The notes under the pieces: model-generated
Database searches by the model: none
What the model saw: the letters and a program-made list of their open reading frames with translations, nothing else
Told to the model about the DNA's origin: nothing
Made by a program: the position numbers and the translations under genes
In this document: piece after piece, positions 28,412 through 38,324 of the stretch
How the letters are laid out: each line of letters starts with the position of its first letter
Numbering within the stretch: position 1 is the first letter of the stretch
Assembly (NCBI RefSeq): GCF_001936475.1
Contig: NZ_MSPQ01000016.1
Coordinates: forward strand, 1 to 64,000
Direction: 5' to 3'
Source: Algoriphagus marinus
GTDB lineage: Bacteria; Bacteroidota; Bacteroidia; Cytophagales; Cyclobacteriaceae
DNA: 64,000 nt

Positions 28412-30400
28412 CTACTTCCATTCCCAGACATTATCACTGGTATTTTTATCAGGGAATCTGCCATGTGGATCTAGGGTGATTTTTTTGATTTTGCGATCTC
28501 CAAATTCCATTACCGCATCAAAAGTTCGATTTCCGTCAAACCAAACCGAAACAGGCCAGGTAACTTCGACTGTTGTATCATCAATCATTTTGCTATTTGC
28601 AATGGATTTGATTGCAGGGCCTTCTGCTTCAAATTCGACTTTCAAAACTACAGGCGAAGGCATCTCCCCTGCTTGCTTTACTGTTACTACAGTTTTTCCT
28701 TGATTTGAACTTACATTTTCAATAGAACCTTCAACCGACTCGGTGGTAAATAACCAGTAATACCAAAACCATTCTAGGTTTTGCCCCAATGCATTATTCA
28801 TAAAAAAGATATAATCCCAAGGCGAAGGATGCTTAAATGCCCAGCTATCGGTATATTTTTTCATGGCATTAATTACCGCTTCATCTCCAACAATCCCTCC
28901 AAGCATGGAAAGCATCAATGGGGTTTTCTGATACGTCTGAAATCCATATCCAGGACCAGCATCATTGGCACTCCACATCAGCGGGGCCTCATCTTCAGAT
29001 CCTGAGATCCGACCGTAACTCTGGCCCAAACCATCCAGATTATAAGCTACTTTTCGGCTAGACGCCGAAGAAAGAATATTCATGTATTGGTTGAACCCTT
29101 CGTCCATCCAGCCATAGCGGGTTTCGTTTGTTCCCAGCATCATTGGCCACCATTGATGAGCGGTCTCATGATCTGCAGCTCCTTGATTTGAATTGATCAC
29201 CATTGGATATTCCATCCCAGCACTTGGTCCATCTTGAAGGGTAAGATGAGGGAAAGGATAGGGTGCCCAAAGCTCTGAATAGAATTCTAAAGCATGTCTA
29301 GTACGGGTCAACGCACTTTCAAAAAAGCGAGCTCTCTCGGGAATGAATACCTCATGAATAGGAATAGGACCTTTTCCAGGTATCATGGCTCGAGTTGCTT
29401 TCCATATAAATCGGTCTGAAGTGGCCCAAGCAAAATCATTCACTTTATCTGCCACAAAGCGCCAAGTCAATGTTTTCCCATCAAGCGTAGATTTTCCAGG
29501 TCCTTTTTCCGCTTCTGACACGATGGTGATTTCCTCATCGGAATTCAAAACCATAGCAAGTCTTTGTCTTGCTGAAGGAGTCAAAACTTCTTCTGGATTT
29601 TGCAAAACTCCTGTCCCACTTACAATCCAACCAGCTGGAACAGTAATAGAAACATCGAACTTCCCGAAGTTATTGAAAAACTCAGCTGGCCCTAAGTATA
29701 GGCTTGTTTCCCAGCCTCTTAAGTCATCGTATTTGGCTAACCTTGGAAACCATTGCGTTGGCTGAAAAAGCGTACTGTCAAAACGCTGAGTCATTCGATG
29801 CCCGCGGCCATTTTCTCCTCCTGGGAGCTTTGTATTCCATTCTATTTCCAATTCAGCGGTACTTCCTGCTTTGATTGGATCCAAAAGTGAAATCGTCGCG
29901 ATGGTACTTTTCAAACCAGTTGCTTTCAAAGTAGGCGGATCATTTCTTCTCGAAGGCGCAGGATTTAAATCCACTACTTTCCCATCTATTTTAATTGAAG
30001 TCACGATCATCCCTTCGGTATTTTCAGCAGGAACAGAAGTTCCTCTTGGCACATCACCCCGAAAAACATTATGATCCAATCGAAGTACGATTTGTCCCAA
30101 ATCATCTGGACTGGAATTATGAATCAGGATTTTTTCAGAACCTGTAATCGTCTGATTCGAAGGATTCAAGCTCGCCTTAATGGTAAAATCTGTTTCCAAT
30201 TGCCAGTAATTTGGACCCGGCTTTCCTGAAAAATCCCGGGTACCTGCCTCAAATGCTCTTCGTATGGAGTTGGTCAGCGGAACATCCATTCGAATAGCCC
30301 TATTTTGAGTTTCTACAGTTTCCCGCTGGGGTATTGGAGCTTTTTGCTGCGCAAATGTTTGAAAAGAAAGAAAAAGCAAGAGTAAAAAGATGTTTTTCAT
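28412..30400 (-). CDS. Secreted M1-family metallopeptidase
   Basis: The 662-aa protein has a signal peptide (cleaved after FAQ, near 18), an N-terminal beta-domain and a thermolysin-like M1 catalytic domain. The exopeptidase motif appears as GMEYP (395-399). The zinc site is HETAH (411-415) with E434 in WMDEGFNQY. It should remove N-terminal residues from peptides in the periplasm or at the surface. A second M1-like protein is encoded at 31486-33144 in the opposite direction, separated by a sugar kinase. Confidence 0.92.
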   Translation of the reverse strand: MKNIFLLLLFLSFQTFAQQKAPIPQRETVETQNRAIRMDVPLTNSIRRAFEAGTRDFSGKPGPNYWQLETDFTIKASLNPSNQTITGSEKILIHNSSPDDLGQIVLRLDHNVFRGDVPRGTSVPAENTEGMIVTSIKIDGKVVDLNPAPSRRNDPPTLKATGLKSTIATISLLDPIKAGSTAELEIEWNTKLPGGENGRGHRMTQRFDSTLFQPTQWFPRLAKYDDLRGWETSLYLGPAEFFNNFGKFDVSITVPAGWIVSGTGVLQNPEEVLTPSARQRLAMVLNSDEEITIVSEAEKGPGKSTLDGKTLTWRFVADKVNDFAWATSDRFIWKATRAMIPGKGPIPIHEVFIPERARFFESALTRTRHALEFYSELWAPYPFPHLTLQDGPSAGMEYPMVINSNQGAADHETAHQWWPMMLGTNETRYGWMDEGFNQYMNILSSASSRKVAYNLDGLGQSYGRISGSEDEAPLMWSANDAGPGYGFQTYQKTPLMLSMLGGIVGDEAVINAMKKYTDSWAFKHPSPWDYIFFMNNALGQNLEWFWYYWLFTTESVEGSIENVSSNQGKTVVTVKQAGEMPSPVVLKVEFEAEGPAIKSIANSKMIDDTTVEVTWPVSVWFDGNRTFDAVMEFGDRKIKKITLDPHGRFPDKNTSDNVWEWK

Positions 30401-30790
30401 TTGTGATGGATTTTAGATCTGAGTGAATTCTATACTATTCTAAAGAAAAGAGTTATTTGAAGAGTTACAAATTTGATTTTCGAGCTAAAAGATCAGAAAT
30501 AAACTTCTATTCTCCACAAAGAGGACATCGTTTGATTTTCATTCAAACCTATTTGAAGTAATAAAGGCAAAAAATTGCTGTTTTAGAAAAATGAAAAATA
30601 AATCAGGAATACTTCCAAAAAGTCTAGAAATTAATAAGTTAATCGGATGTTAATAGGAAATCGCAGGTTTGGTTTTTAAAATGAAAGGAAAATCTAGCTA
30701 ATTTTTCTGCCTTCCAATCGACAAAAATCCTAACTTCAAGTGCCGAAATGAAATCTTATTAATCAAATTATTAACTAAACTCAAACACTC
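30401..30790. other. Divergent intergenic region
   Basis: The stretch of about 390 bases between the minus-strand M1 peptidase and the plus-strand ROK kinase is AT-rich. It must hold both promoters, but I find no clear TTTG/TAnnTTTG pair, repeat or small gene. Confidence 0.4.
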
Positions 30791-31450
30791 TTGCAGCCAT
30801 TAGTAATCGACATCGGAGGATCAAATATTAAAATATTGGCAAAAGGCCAACCAGAACGAATCAAAATACCATCAGGAAGTGATTTTTCACCTGAAACAAT
30901 GATCCCTCTTATTAAAGAAGCTGCTTCAGATTGGACCTACGATCGCATCACCATTGGCTTTCCAGGAGTCGTGAAAAATAATCAGATTCATAGTGAGCCT
31001 GTCAATCTTGGAAAAGGTTGGGAAAGCTATGATTTTGCAAAAGAATTTAACTGTCCCGTTAAGATCATAAATGATGCTGCCATGCAGGCTTTGGGAAGTT
31101 ATGAAGGAAAAAAACTACTTTTTTTGGGTTTCGGTACTGGATTGGGAACGGCCATGGTAATAGGTAAGACGATTCTCCCTATTGAAGGAGGACACTTACC
31201 TTATAAAAAATCCACTTTTGAAGGCTATGTTGGAAAGGAATACCTAACCACAAGTGGTTCTAAACGCTGGGAAAAGCATGTTTTAAAAACAATCGAAACT
31301 TTTGCAGATGCTTTCCAGCCTGAAGACATTGTCTTGGGGGGAGGCAACTCAAAACTAATCACCACGGTGCCTGAAGGATGCCGATTAGGAACCAACCAAA
31401 ATGCCTTTATAGGAGGTTTTCGCCTTTGGGAGGACGAATATATTTTCTGA
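30791..31450 (+). CDS. Polyphosphate-glucokinase-like ROK kinase
   Basis: The 219-aa ROK-family protein starts with the phosphate-binding DIGGSNIK (7-14), has catalytic D95 in IINDAA, and the second phosphate loop GFGTGLGTA (113-121). Size and layout fit the short polyphosphate glucokinases, which phosphorylate glucose with polyphosphate or ATP; the zinc-binding ROK signature is absent. The start is a TTG: the first in-frame ATG (codon 37) would delete the essential DIGG loop. It lies 35 bases before the M1 peptidase gene on the same strand. Confidence 0.82.
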   Translation: MQPLVIDIGGSNIKILAKGQPERIKIPSGSDFSPETMIPLIKEAASDWTYDRITIGFPGVVKNNQIHSEPVNLGKGWESYDFAKEFNCPVKIINDAAMQALGSYEGKKLLFLGFGTGLGTAMVIGKTILPIEGGHLPYKKSTFEGYVGKEYLTTSGSKRWEKHVLKTIETFADAFQPEDIVLGGGNSKLITTVPEGCRLGTNQNAFIGGFRLWEDEYIF

Positions 31451-31485
31451 TTTCAATCTAATTTTAATTAAACTCTGAGTGTCCA

Positions 31486-33144
31486 ATGAAATTAAAAAAC
31501 TGGATTATAACCACTTGCATATGGTTTTCTATATTTCAACTTCAAGCACAGAGTTTTCAACCATCCGCAGTATTTTCCAAACAAGATTCGCTCCGCGGTT
31601 CCATAGGTCCTGCTAGAGCTTGGTGGGATTTACTTCAATATCACCTTGAGGTAAAAGTCGATCCCGGGTCACAAACCGTCGCTGGGAAAAACACCATGAG
31701 TTACAAAGTAATTGCTGATCAAAATCTACTTCAAGTAGATCTGCAAGCACCAATGTCACTTGAAAAAGTAATTCAGGATGGCCAAGAATTGCAGGTGACT
31801 AATGAGGGCTCGGCCCACTTTGTACAACTTGCAAAAAATCAGGAGATCGGCAAAATCTATGATATTGAATTTCATTTCTCAGGGAAACCTGTAATCGCTA
31901 TCCGACCTCCTTGGGACGGGGGATTTACATGGACCAAAGACAGCAATGGATTGCCATTCATAGCTAACTCAAATCAGGGAATTGGATCAAGTATTTGGTG
32001 GCCCAACCGAGATCATCCTGCTGATGAACCAGATCAAGGTGTTTTAATCTCCGTAGAAGTTCCGGAAAATCTGATGGATATCTCTAACGGCCGACTAATC
32101 AAAACCGAACATAACGAAAAAGATAAAACCAAAACTTATCATTGGGAGGTTAAAAACCCGATCAATAATTACGGCATCAATGTCAATATCGGTGATTACG
32201 TACATTTTGGAGAGCAGTATCCCGGTGAAAAGGGGATGCTTGACATGGACTATTATGTCCTTCGAGAGAATTTAGAAAAAGCCAAAGTTCAGTTTAAAGA
32301 TGCCAAACGAATGATGGAGGCATTTGAGCATTGGTTTGGTCCCTACCCTTTCTATGAAGACGGATATAAACTGGTGGAAGCTCCCTACCTCGGAATGGAG
32401 CATCAGAGTTCTGTCACTTATGGTAATGGCTATGCAAACGGCTATCGAGGAACAGACTTAAGCGATACAGGTTGGGGATTAAAATTTGACTTTATCATTA
32501 TCCATGAATCCGGGCACGAGTGGTTTGCAAATAATATCACGAATAAGGATGTCGCTGATATGTGGGTTCATGAAGGATTTACAGCTTATTCAGAAAACTT
32601 ATTTTTGGATTATTTCTATGGAACCGAAGCCAGCAATGCCTATGTCTTAGGAACCCGGCAACGAATCAACAACGATAAACCTATAATTGGACCTTATGGA
32701 GTCAATGAAAATGGCTCCTCCGATATGTATTATAAGGGAGCTAATCTGTTGCATACGATCCGACAAATCATCAATAATGATGAGAAATGGAGGATGATTC
32801 TAAGAGGTTTAAATTCTGAATTTTACCACAAGACTGTCACTTCCTCCGAAATTGAAAATTACATAAGTCAGCAAGCGGAAATTGATCTCAACCCCATTTT
32901 TGACCAGTATTTAAGGGATATTCGAATTCCAATTTTGAGTGTGGTAAAGGATGGGAAAACGATCAGTTACCGTTGGGAAAATACTATTCAGAGTTTTAAT
33001 ATGCCAGTTCGGGTTTATTTGGATAAAAAAGAGGTTTGGCTGAACCCTACGACCAAATGGCAGGAAATGGGAATTGACAACGAAATAAAATCTATTGAAG
33101 TTGATCAAAACTTTTATGCAGGAATGATGATCGTGAATAAATAG
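31486..33144 (+). CDS. Secreted M1-family metallopeptidase (second copy)
   Basis: The 552-aa protein has a signal peptide (cleaved near Q20-A21), the substrate motif GMEHQ (303-307), zinc motif HESGH (340-344) and the third ligand E363 in WVHEGFTAY. Only the N-terminal, catalytic and a short C-terminal part are present, so it is a compact M1 enzyme compared with aminopeptidase N. It is only distantly related to the protein encoded at 28412-30400. It should cleave peptides outside the cytoplasm. It may be co-transcribed with the upstream ROK kinase. Confidence 0.92.
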   Translation: MKLKNWIITTCIWFSIFQLQAQSFQPSAVFSKQDSLRGSIGPARAWWDLLQYHLEVKVDPGSQTVAGKNTMSYKVIADQNLLQVDLQAPMSLEKVIQDGQELQVTNEGSAHFVQLAKNQEIGKIYDIEFHFSGKPVIAIRPPWDGGFTWTKDSNGLPFIANSNQGIGSSIWWPNRDHPADEPDQGVLISVEVPENLMDISNGRLIKTEHNEKDKTKTYHWEVKNPINNYGINVNIGDYVHFGEQYPGEKGMLDMDYYVLRENLEKAKVQFKDAKRMMEAFEHWFGPYPFYEDGYKLVEAPYLGMEHQSSVTYGNGYANGYRGTDLSDTGWGLKFDFIIIHESGHEWFANNITNKDVADMWVHEGFTAYSENLFLDYFYGTEASNAYVLGTRQRINNDKPIIGPYGVNENGSSDMYYKGANLLHTIRQIINNDEKWRMILRGLNSEFYHKTVTSSEIENYISQQAEIDLNPIFDQYLRDIRIPILSVVKDGKTISYRWENTIQSFNMPVRVYLDKKEVWLNPTTKWQEMGIDNEIKSIEVDQNFYAGMMIVNK

Positions 33145-33149
33145 ATCGA

Positions 33150-33179
33150 TTTGATATCCTTAGACTTATCGTAATTTTG
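33150..33179 (+). promoter_or_regulatory. Bacteroidota-type promoter for mnmA
   Basis: TTTG at 33150-33153 and TAATTTTG at 33172-33179 match the -33/-7 consensus with an 18-base spacer. Transcription would start near 33186, about 80 bases before the mnmA ATG. Confidence 0.65.
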
Positions 33180-33266
33180 TCTTAAGTAGAACCATTTCAT
33201 CAAGAAATACTGTTCTTCTCGCAATTGTAACCTAATGGACCTTGAATCCATTACTTATTACAGCAT

Positions 33267-34478
33267 ATGAAATCAAAGAAAAGAGTTGTCGTCGGCCTAT
33301 CAGGCGGCGTTGACAGTTCGGTAGCCGCTCACCTACTTCTCGAGCAAGGCTATGAAGTCATCGGGATGTTTATGAAAAACTGGCACGATGAATCTGTCAC
33401 TATTTCCAACGAATGCCCCTGGATGGAAGATTCCACTGATGCCATGCTTGTCGCAGAGAAGCTTGGAATCCCATTTCAAGCCATTGACCTCAGTGAGGAA
33501 TACAAGGATAGAATCGTAGACTATATGTTTGCTGAATATAAAGCCGGAAGAACTCCTAATCCGGATATTCTTTGTAATCGGGAAATCAAATTTGATATTT
33601 TCTTAAAAGCAGCCGAAAAACTCAAAGCAGATTTTGTGGCTACAGGTCATTATTGCCAAAAAGGCGAAATAGAAGTAGACGGCCAGCCGGTCTATCAATT
33701 ACTCGCTGGTGCTGATCCAAATAAGGATCAAAGCTATTTTCTCTGTCAACTGAACCAAAGTCAATTGGCAAAAGCATTATTTCCAATTGGACATCTTCAG
33801 AAGCCTGAAGTTCGGGAAATTGCGAAAAAGTTGGATCTAATTACTGCAGAAAAGAAAGATAGTCAGGGACTTTGCTTCATCGGAAAAGTTCGACTACCGG
33901 AATTCCTTCAGCAACAATTGAAACCAAAAAAAGGAAAGATTATCGTCATTCCTGAGGATTTGCCAGAATTTAAAAAAACTCAGATTCCAGCCGGAATTGA
34001 GCCTAAAGACTATGATGATTCGCTTTTGGATGCTATGGCTTTACCAATTCACTATACACCCGAGCAGGGAAAGGTTCTAGGTGAGCATAATGGAGCTCAT
34101 TATTTTACCGTAGGTCAGCGCAAAGGATTACAAGTTGGAGGTACCGGTAAACCACTTTTCGTAATAGCCACAGATACTCAAACAAATATTATCTATACTG
34201 GCTTGGGCGAAGATCACCCCGGCTTGCTTCGTCATGCGCTTTTTGTGAAAAATGAGGACGTCCATTGGATTCGGGAGGATTTGAAATTGACTCCGGGAGA
34301 AAGTAAGCACTATGAAGCTCGAATTCGATATCGTCAACCCTTGAGCGGAGCGACTTTGATCCAGAAAGAAAATGGGCTTTATGTTTTATTCGAAAAAGCA
34401 CAAAAAGGAATCGCATCCGGTCAGTTTGTAGCTTGGTATCAGGGCGAAGAATGTATCGGTTCCGGTACTATCTTTTAA
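33267..34478 (+). CDS. mnmA: tRNA-specific 2-thiouridylase MnmA
   Basis: The 403-aa enzyme makes 2-thiouridine at wobble position 34 of tRNAs for Lys, Glu and Gln, using ATP and sulfur passed to a catalytic cysteine. It has the PP-loop SGGVDSS (12-18), the cysteine C103 in NPDILCN and the second catalytic cysteine C203 in GLCFIG. The central and C-terminal domains are present ([14 protein letters not shown]). Length is slightly above the usual 360-370 aa, with extra sequence around 215-250. It is followed after 50 bases by truC, another tRNA-modification gene. Confidence 0.97.
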   Translation: MKSKKRVVVGLSGGVDSSVAAHLLLEQGYEVIGMFMKNWHDESVTISNECPWMEDSTDAMLVAEKLGIPFQAIDLSEEYKDRIVDYMFAEYKAGRTPNPDILCNREIKFDIFLKAAEKLKADFVATGHYCQKGEIEVDGQPVYQLLAGADPNKDQSYFLCQLNQSQLAKALFPIGHLQKPEVREIAKKLDLITAEKKDSQGLCFIGKVRLPEFLQQQLKPKKGKIIVIPEDLPEFKKTQIPAGIEPKDYDDSLLDAMALPIHYTPEQGKVLGEHNGAHYFTVGQRKGLQVGGTGKPLFVIATDTQTNIIYTGLGEDHPGLLRHALFVKNEDVHWIREDLKLTPGESKHYEARIRYRQPLSGATLIQKENGLYVLFEKAQKGIASGQFVAWYQGEECIGSGTIF

Positions 34479-34528
34479 TCTCTTCTCTCTGCATTCTTCA
34501 TTTTACATTCTCAATTTTAAATTAAACA

Positions 34529-35215
34529 GTGCTCGAAATCCTCTACGAAGACGAAAACCTTATCGCAATCAATAAGCCATCAGGCTTGCTGGTACATCGT
34601 ACTTCCATAGCTGCTGAAGAAACAGTTTTTGCTGTTCAAACACTTCGGGACCAGATTGGGCAACGTGTTTCACCTGTTCATAGATTGGATCGACCGACCA
34701 GCGGAGTATTGCTTTTTTCAAAGCGAGATGAAATTCTTCCCTTGCTGAAAGCACAGTTTATGGATCGAACTGTGGAGAAAACCTATTTGGCTATCGTAAG
34801 AGGAATACCTGAAGTCAAAGCAGCGATGATCGATTATCCCCTGACAACGGAGCGTTCCAATAAGAAACAGGAAGCTAGAACTTCCTATAAAGTAATTGCG
34901 GAGACAGAAATACCCTTCAATACAACCGGTAGATACCCTACTAGTCGCTATGCGCTTTTGGAATTGAAACCGGAAACTGGTAGAACACATCAGATTCGTA
35001 GACATCTAGCCCATTTACGCCACTATATTATTGGGGATAAAAAACATGGTGATAATAAACAAAACCAGTTTTTCGAAAAGCAATTTGAAATGGGAAACCT
35101 TCTTTTACATGCCAAAAGCCTAAAGCTAAAGCTTCCTTTTGGTGAAGAATCACTAATAATTGAAGCCGATATCCCAAGCCACTTCCAAAAAACTTTAATG
35201 GATTTGAACCTTTGA
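34529..35215 (+). CDS. truC: tRNA pseudouridine-65 synthase TruC
   Basis: The 228-aa RluA-family enzyme isomerises uridine to pseudouridine. It starts LEILYEDENLIAINKPSG and has the catalytic Asp in HRLDRPTSGVLLFSK. The string LRDQIGQRVSPVHRLDRP closely follows E. coli TruC, so the position-65 tRNA target is favoured over rRNA. Translation starts at a GTG; no in-frame ATG precedes the conserved N-terminus. It lies downstream of mnmA, probably in one operon. Confidence 0.88.
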   Translation: MLEILYEDENLIAINKPSGLLVHRTSIAAEETVFAVQTLRDQIGQRVSPVHRLDRPTSGVLLFSKRDEILPLLKAQFMDRTVEKTYLAIVRGIPEVKAAMIDYPLTTERSNKKQEARTSYKVIAETEIPFNTTGRYPTSRYALLELKPETGRTHQIRRHLAHLRHYIIGDKKHGDNKQNQFFEKQFEMGNLLLHAKSLKLKLPFGEESLIIEADIPSHFQKTLMDLNL

Positions 35216-35262
35216 ATAGGCCTTTTTAATGAAAATTAGTCCTTAGGATATAAAATAGTGAC

Positions 35263-35292
35263 TTTGGCTTATCGGGATTTTATTTACTTTAG
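35263..35292 (+). promoter_or_regulatory. Promoter for the M28 peptidase
   Basis: TTTG (35263-35266) and TACTTTAG (35285-35292, one mismatch to TAnnTTTG) are 18 bases apart. The predicted transcript start near 35299 places the whole leader repeat copy B in the 5' untranslated region. Confidence 0.55.
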
Positions 35293-35314
35293 AACCGGAA
35301 TATCAACATCTTAT

Positions 35315-35404
35315 TAAATCTAGCATGACACATAACGTCTCACTGTGGAATGATTACAAGACATGCGAGATTCCTTGTGGCCATAGAAAAACAAAAATAA
35401 ACAT
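35315..35404 (+). repeat. Leader repeat, copy B (upstream of M28 peptidase)
   Basis: This copy contains AAATCTAGCATGAC, TGGAATGATTACAAGACATGCGAGATTCC (split into two conserved blocks) and GGCCATAGAAAAAC before the ATG at 35405. An ATG at 35325 opens a 27-codon ORF whose TGA overlaps the peptidase start as ATGA. GCATGAC and GACATGC can form an imperfect stem. Confidence 0.75.
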
Positions 35405-36877
35405 ATGAAAAAAACGATTTTAACCGTAGCACTTGGTTGTGCTTTCGCTGTTGTCTCTTTTGCGCAACAAAAAGACATTGAGAAAAAATTTGATCGAGTA
35501 TCTGCTGTAAAAGATCTGACTTACCTCACCTCTGACGAATTGATGGGAAGGGATCCTATTCGCCCAGAAATCTCTCTAGCGTATAACTTTATTGCAGATC
35601 AACTGAAAGGATTCGGTGCCAAACCAGTACCAGGAGCAGATGGTTACTTTCAAAATATTCCATTTATGATGTCTGCCCCTCCAAAAAAAGGTGAAATAAA
35701 ATTAGGAGACTCGGTATACGTTCAGGGCAAAAACTTGCTAGTAATTAATGGCGAATCTCTTTCTGGAAAATATGAAATAGTAGAAGTTGGATTTGGATTA
35801 GAGTCTGATTTGGCAGGAAAGGATCTGAAAGGAAAAATCTTATTAACCAATGTAGGAGCACCTGATCGAATGAGTCCGGCAGAATTATTTAGCCTAGGCT
35901 CTGAGAAAGCCAAACTTGCAGAAGCTGCAGGTGCAATTGGTGTGATTGAACGATTCAATATTCCTTCCATTCCTTGGCCATTGATATCCAATTATTTGAA
36001 TCGAACTCAGATGGTCATTGACAATGGTGAATCCAGCAAAATGCCTTATATCTGGATAGAAGATGTCAAAAATACGATGAAGGATCAATTAGCTGAGGGA
36101 AAAGCGATGGCAGAACTTGCGATCGAAGGAAAAATCAACAAGGCGATTGATGGAAAAAATGTCTTGGCTTGGATCGAAGGAACCGATTCCGAATTAAAAG
36201 ATGAATTTGTTTTACTATCTGCACACTATGACCATGTAGGCGTAGGCAGAGCAGATGCTGAAGGTGACACTATTTACAATGGTGCCAGAGACAATGCAGT
36301 AGGAACAGTAGCTGTGATGAACGCAGCAAAATATTTTGCCAAAAATCGTCCGAAACGATCCATTTTGATTGCACTTTGGACAGCTGAGGAAAAAGGTCTT
36401 TTAGGTTCTGCATATTTCGCTGAAAACCCGCTTATTCCTTTGGATAAGATTATATATAATCTAAATATCGATGGCGCAGGGTACAATGATACTTCTGTGA
36501 TTACGGTTATTGGTTTAGGAAGAACCTCTGCAGATAATTTGGTGAGTGATGCTGTTTCTGCATTTGGACTGAAAGCTATTGCAGACCCTGCTCCGGAGCA
36601 AGGTCTCTATGATCGCTCAGATAATGTAAGCTTCGCTAAAAAAGGAATCCCTGCTCCTACCTTCAGTCTTGGCTTTACAGCCTTTGACGATGAAATCAAC
36701 AAATATTACCATAAAGCTGGAGACCAAGTTGAATCCTTGGACTTAGATTATGTGACCTTATATTGGAAAGCCTATATTCTGGCTGCACAAAATATTTCAA
36801 ACAATCCTGAAAGACCATTTTGGACTCCAGGTGACAAATATGAAGGTGTAGGAAAAGAGCTTTACGGTATACAATAG
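35405..36877 (+). CDS. Secreted M28-family peptidase with PA-like insert
   Basis: The 490-aa protein has a signal peptide (cleaved near A20) and an M28 two-zinc catalytic domain: H274 and D276 in SAHYDHVG, bridging D296 in GARDNAVG, catalytic E328 and zinc ligand E329 in WTAEEKG, D356 in NIDGAG, and a late His in YYHKAGDQ. A protease-associated-type insert occupies about 90-245. It is expected to be an aminopeptidase in the periplasm or outside the cell. It is the only gene in its unit, with leader repeat B immediately upstream and a terminator downstream. Confidence 0.92.
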   Translation: MKKTILTVALGCAFAVVSFAQQKDIEKKFDRVSAVKDLTYLTSDELMGRDPIRPEISLAYNFIADQLKGFGAKPVPGADGYFQNIPFMMSAPPKKGEIKLGDSVYVQGKNLLVINGESLSGKYEIVEVGFGLESDLAGKDLKGKILLTNVGAPDRMSPAELFSLGSEKAKLAEAAGAIGVIERFNIPSIPWPLISNYLNRTQMVIDNGESSKMPYIWIEDVKNTMKDQLAEGKAMAELAIEGKINKAIDGKNVLAWIEGTDSELKDEFVLLSAHYDHVGVGRADAEGDTIYNGARDNAVGTVAVMNAAKYFAKNRPKRSILIALWTAEEKGLLGSAYFAENPLIPLDKIIYNLNIDGAGYNDTSVITVIGLGRTSADNLVSDAVSAFGLKAIADPAPEQGLYDRSDNVSFAKKGIPAPTFSLGFTAFDDEINKYYHKAGDQVESLDLDYVTLYWKAYILAAQNISNNPERPFWTPGDKYEGVGKELYGIQ

Positions 36878-36894
36878 ACCTTATCTATTTTTAC

Positions 36895-36936
36895 ACAAAA
36901 AAACCTGTGGCTTCTTAAGTCACAGGTTTTTTTGTG
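36895..36936. terminator. Intrinsic terminator, usable in both directions
   Basis: AACCTGTG pairs with CACAGGTT around an 11-base loop, flanked by A-rich sequence on the left and TTTTTTT on the right. It lies between the M28 gene and the convergent nucleoside transporter. Confidence 0.9.
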
Positions 36937-36952
36937 AAATATAAAAATGGAA

Positions 36953-38239
36953 TTACCCAAATAACATCCCTGCAATAGTCGCGGTCATCAAACACGCTAA
37001 AGAAGCTGCCAGTAAAGATCGAAGACCCAGCCTACTTAGATTCCCTTGTTGATTGGGGGCGATAATGCTTATTCCTCCTAACTGAATTGCAATCGAACTA
37101 AAGTTGGAAAATCCACAAAGTGCATAGGTAGCGATCACAATTGATTTTGGACTAAGCGTTCCCAATTCTTTCATCTCGGATAGGCTTAAGTATGCTACGA
37201 ATTCATTGATAACTGTTTTTTGTCCCAATAAACTTCCAATCTGAAGAGTATCAACCCACTCTACACCAATCACCCATGCAAAGATTCGAAACACTTGTCC
37301 AAATAAATATTCTAAAGAAAAGCCTTTAAACTGACCTCCAGTACTGTTAACAACAAACTCATTTAATCCTGTCACATCTCCTAAGATTCCCATCAAAAGG
37401 TAATTGACCGCCGCTATCACAGCAATGAAAGCTAAAAGCATTGCACCTACATTAAGCGCCAATTTCAAACCTTCAGAGGCTCCTATAGACATTGCGTCGA
37501 TAAGATTTACCCCCATAGCCTCCTCATTAACTTCAAGTTTTTCCTTTACTCTTTCCTTTTCCGTCTCAGGAATAAACATCTTGGACATCACGATTGCTGC
37601 AGGAGCATTCATAATACTTGCTCCAAGTAGGTACGCTGCAAATTTGCTTTGCTCCTCCAGACTATCACCACCTAAAAAGGCAACATATCCCGCAAGTACA
37701 CCTCCTGCGATCGTTGCCATTCCTCCCGTCATCAAGCACATCAATTCAGATTTACTCATGTTGGGAATAAAAGGACGAACTAACAACGGAGCCTCTGTTT
37801 GCCCCAAAAATATATTTCCAGCGGCAGAAAGGCTTTCGGGACCTGATAATCGCATTGTTCTGGCCATTACCCAGGCTATTCCAAATACAACTTTTTGAAG
37901 AATTCCTAGGTAATATAGGCCCGCAGAAACAGTAGAAAAGAAGATGATTGTTGGTAATACTTGAAAAGCGAAAATAAATCCAAATCCGTCACCAGCAAGA
38001 TCGCCAAAGATAAAAGCTGCTCCATCTCTACTAAAACTCAAAAACTTCACGAAAGCTTCACTTAGTAAACCAAAACCAGAAGCTACGATTGGAACCTTGG
38101 TGATCAAGAACCCGAAAATCAATTGAAGTAAGATTCCGATTCCTACCAATCTCCAATCGATCCGCTTTTTATCACTTGAAAAAATAAAAGCCACCAATAC
38201 GATGACTGCCAAACCAAAAACACCTCTCAAATAATCCAT
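36953..38239 (-). CDS. nupC: Concentrative nucleoside transporter (NupC/CNT family)
   Basis: The 428-aa inner-membrane protein has about 9-10 hydrophobic spans. CNT-family motifs include GFGFIFAFQVLPTIIFFS, the conserved GPESLSAAGNIFLGQTEAPL and a later SEMKELG...YALCGFSNFSSIAIQLGG. It takes up nucleosides coupled to sodium or protons. It sits downstream of the bifunctional nuclease gene on the same strand, but a terminator separates them, so it is probably its own unit. Confidence 0.93.
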   Translation of the reverse strand: MDYLRGVFGLAVIVLVAFIFSSDKKRIDWRLVGIGILLQLIFGFLITKVPIVASGFGLLSEAFVKFLSFSRDGAAFIFGDLAGDGFGFIFAFQVLPTIIFFSTVSAGLYYLGILQKVVFGIAWVMARTMRLSGPESLSAAGNIFLGQTEAPLLVRPFIPNMSKSELMCLMTGGMATIAGGVLAGYVAFLGGDSLEEQSKFAAYLLGASIMNAPAAIVMSKMFIPETEKERVKEKLEVNEEAMGVNLIDAMSIGASEGLKLALNVGAMLLAFIAVIAAVNYLLMGILGDVTGLNEFVVNSTGGQFKGFSLEYLFGQVFRIFAWVIGVEWVDTLQIGSLLGQKTVINEFVAYLSLSEMKELGTLSPKSIVIATYALCGFSNFSSIAIQLGGISIIAPNQQGNLSRLGLRSLLAASLACLMTATIAGMLFG

Positions 38240-38289
38240 TAAGTACTTTTTAAAATAGGAAGTCGTAAAAATAAGGAAGTCATGGTCAG

Positions 38290-38322
38290 AAAAAAAGCCT
38301 GAATTTCTTCAGGCTTTTTTTC
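38290..38322 (-). terminator. Intrinsic terminator of the etfBA-nuclease operon
   Basis: AGCCTGAA pairs with TTCAGGCT around TTC. The stem is flanked by A and T runs, and it lies two bases after the stop of the minus-strand bifunctional nuclease gene. Confidence 0.9.
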
Positions 38323-38324
38323 TA

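Noticed and set aside
30899-31450. ATG start (codon 37) for the ROK kinase
   Set aside because: It would remove the DIGGSNIK phosphate-binding loop.
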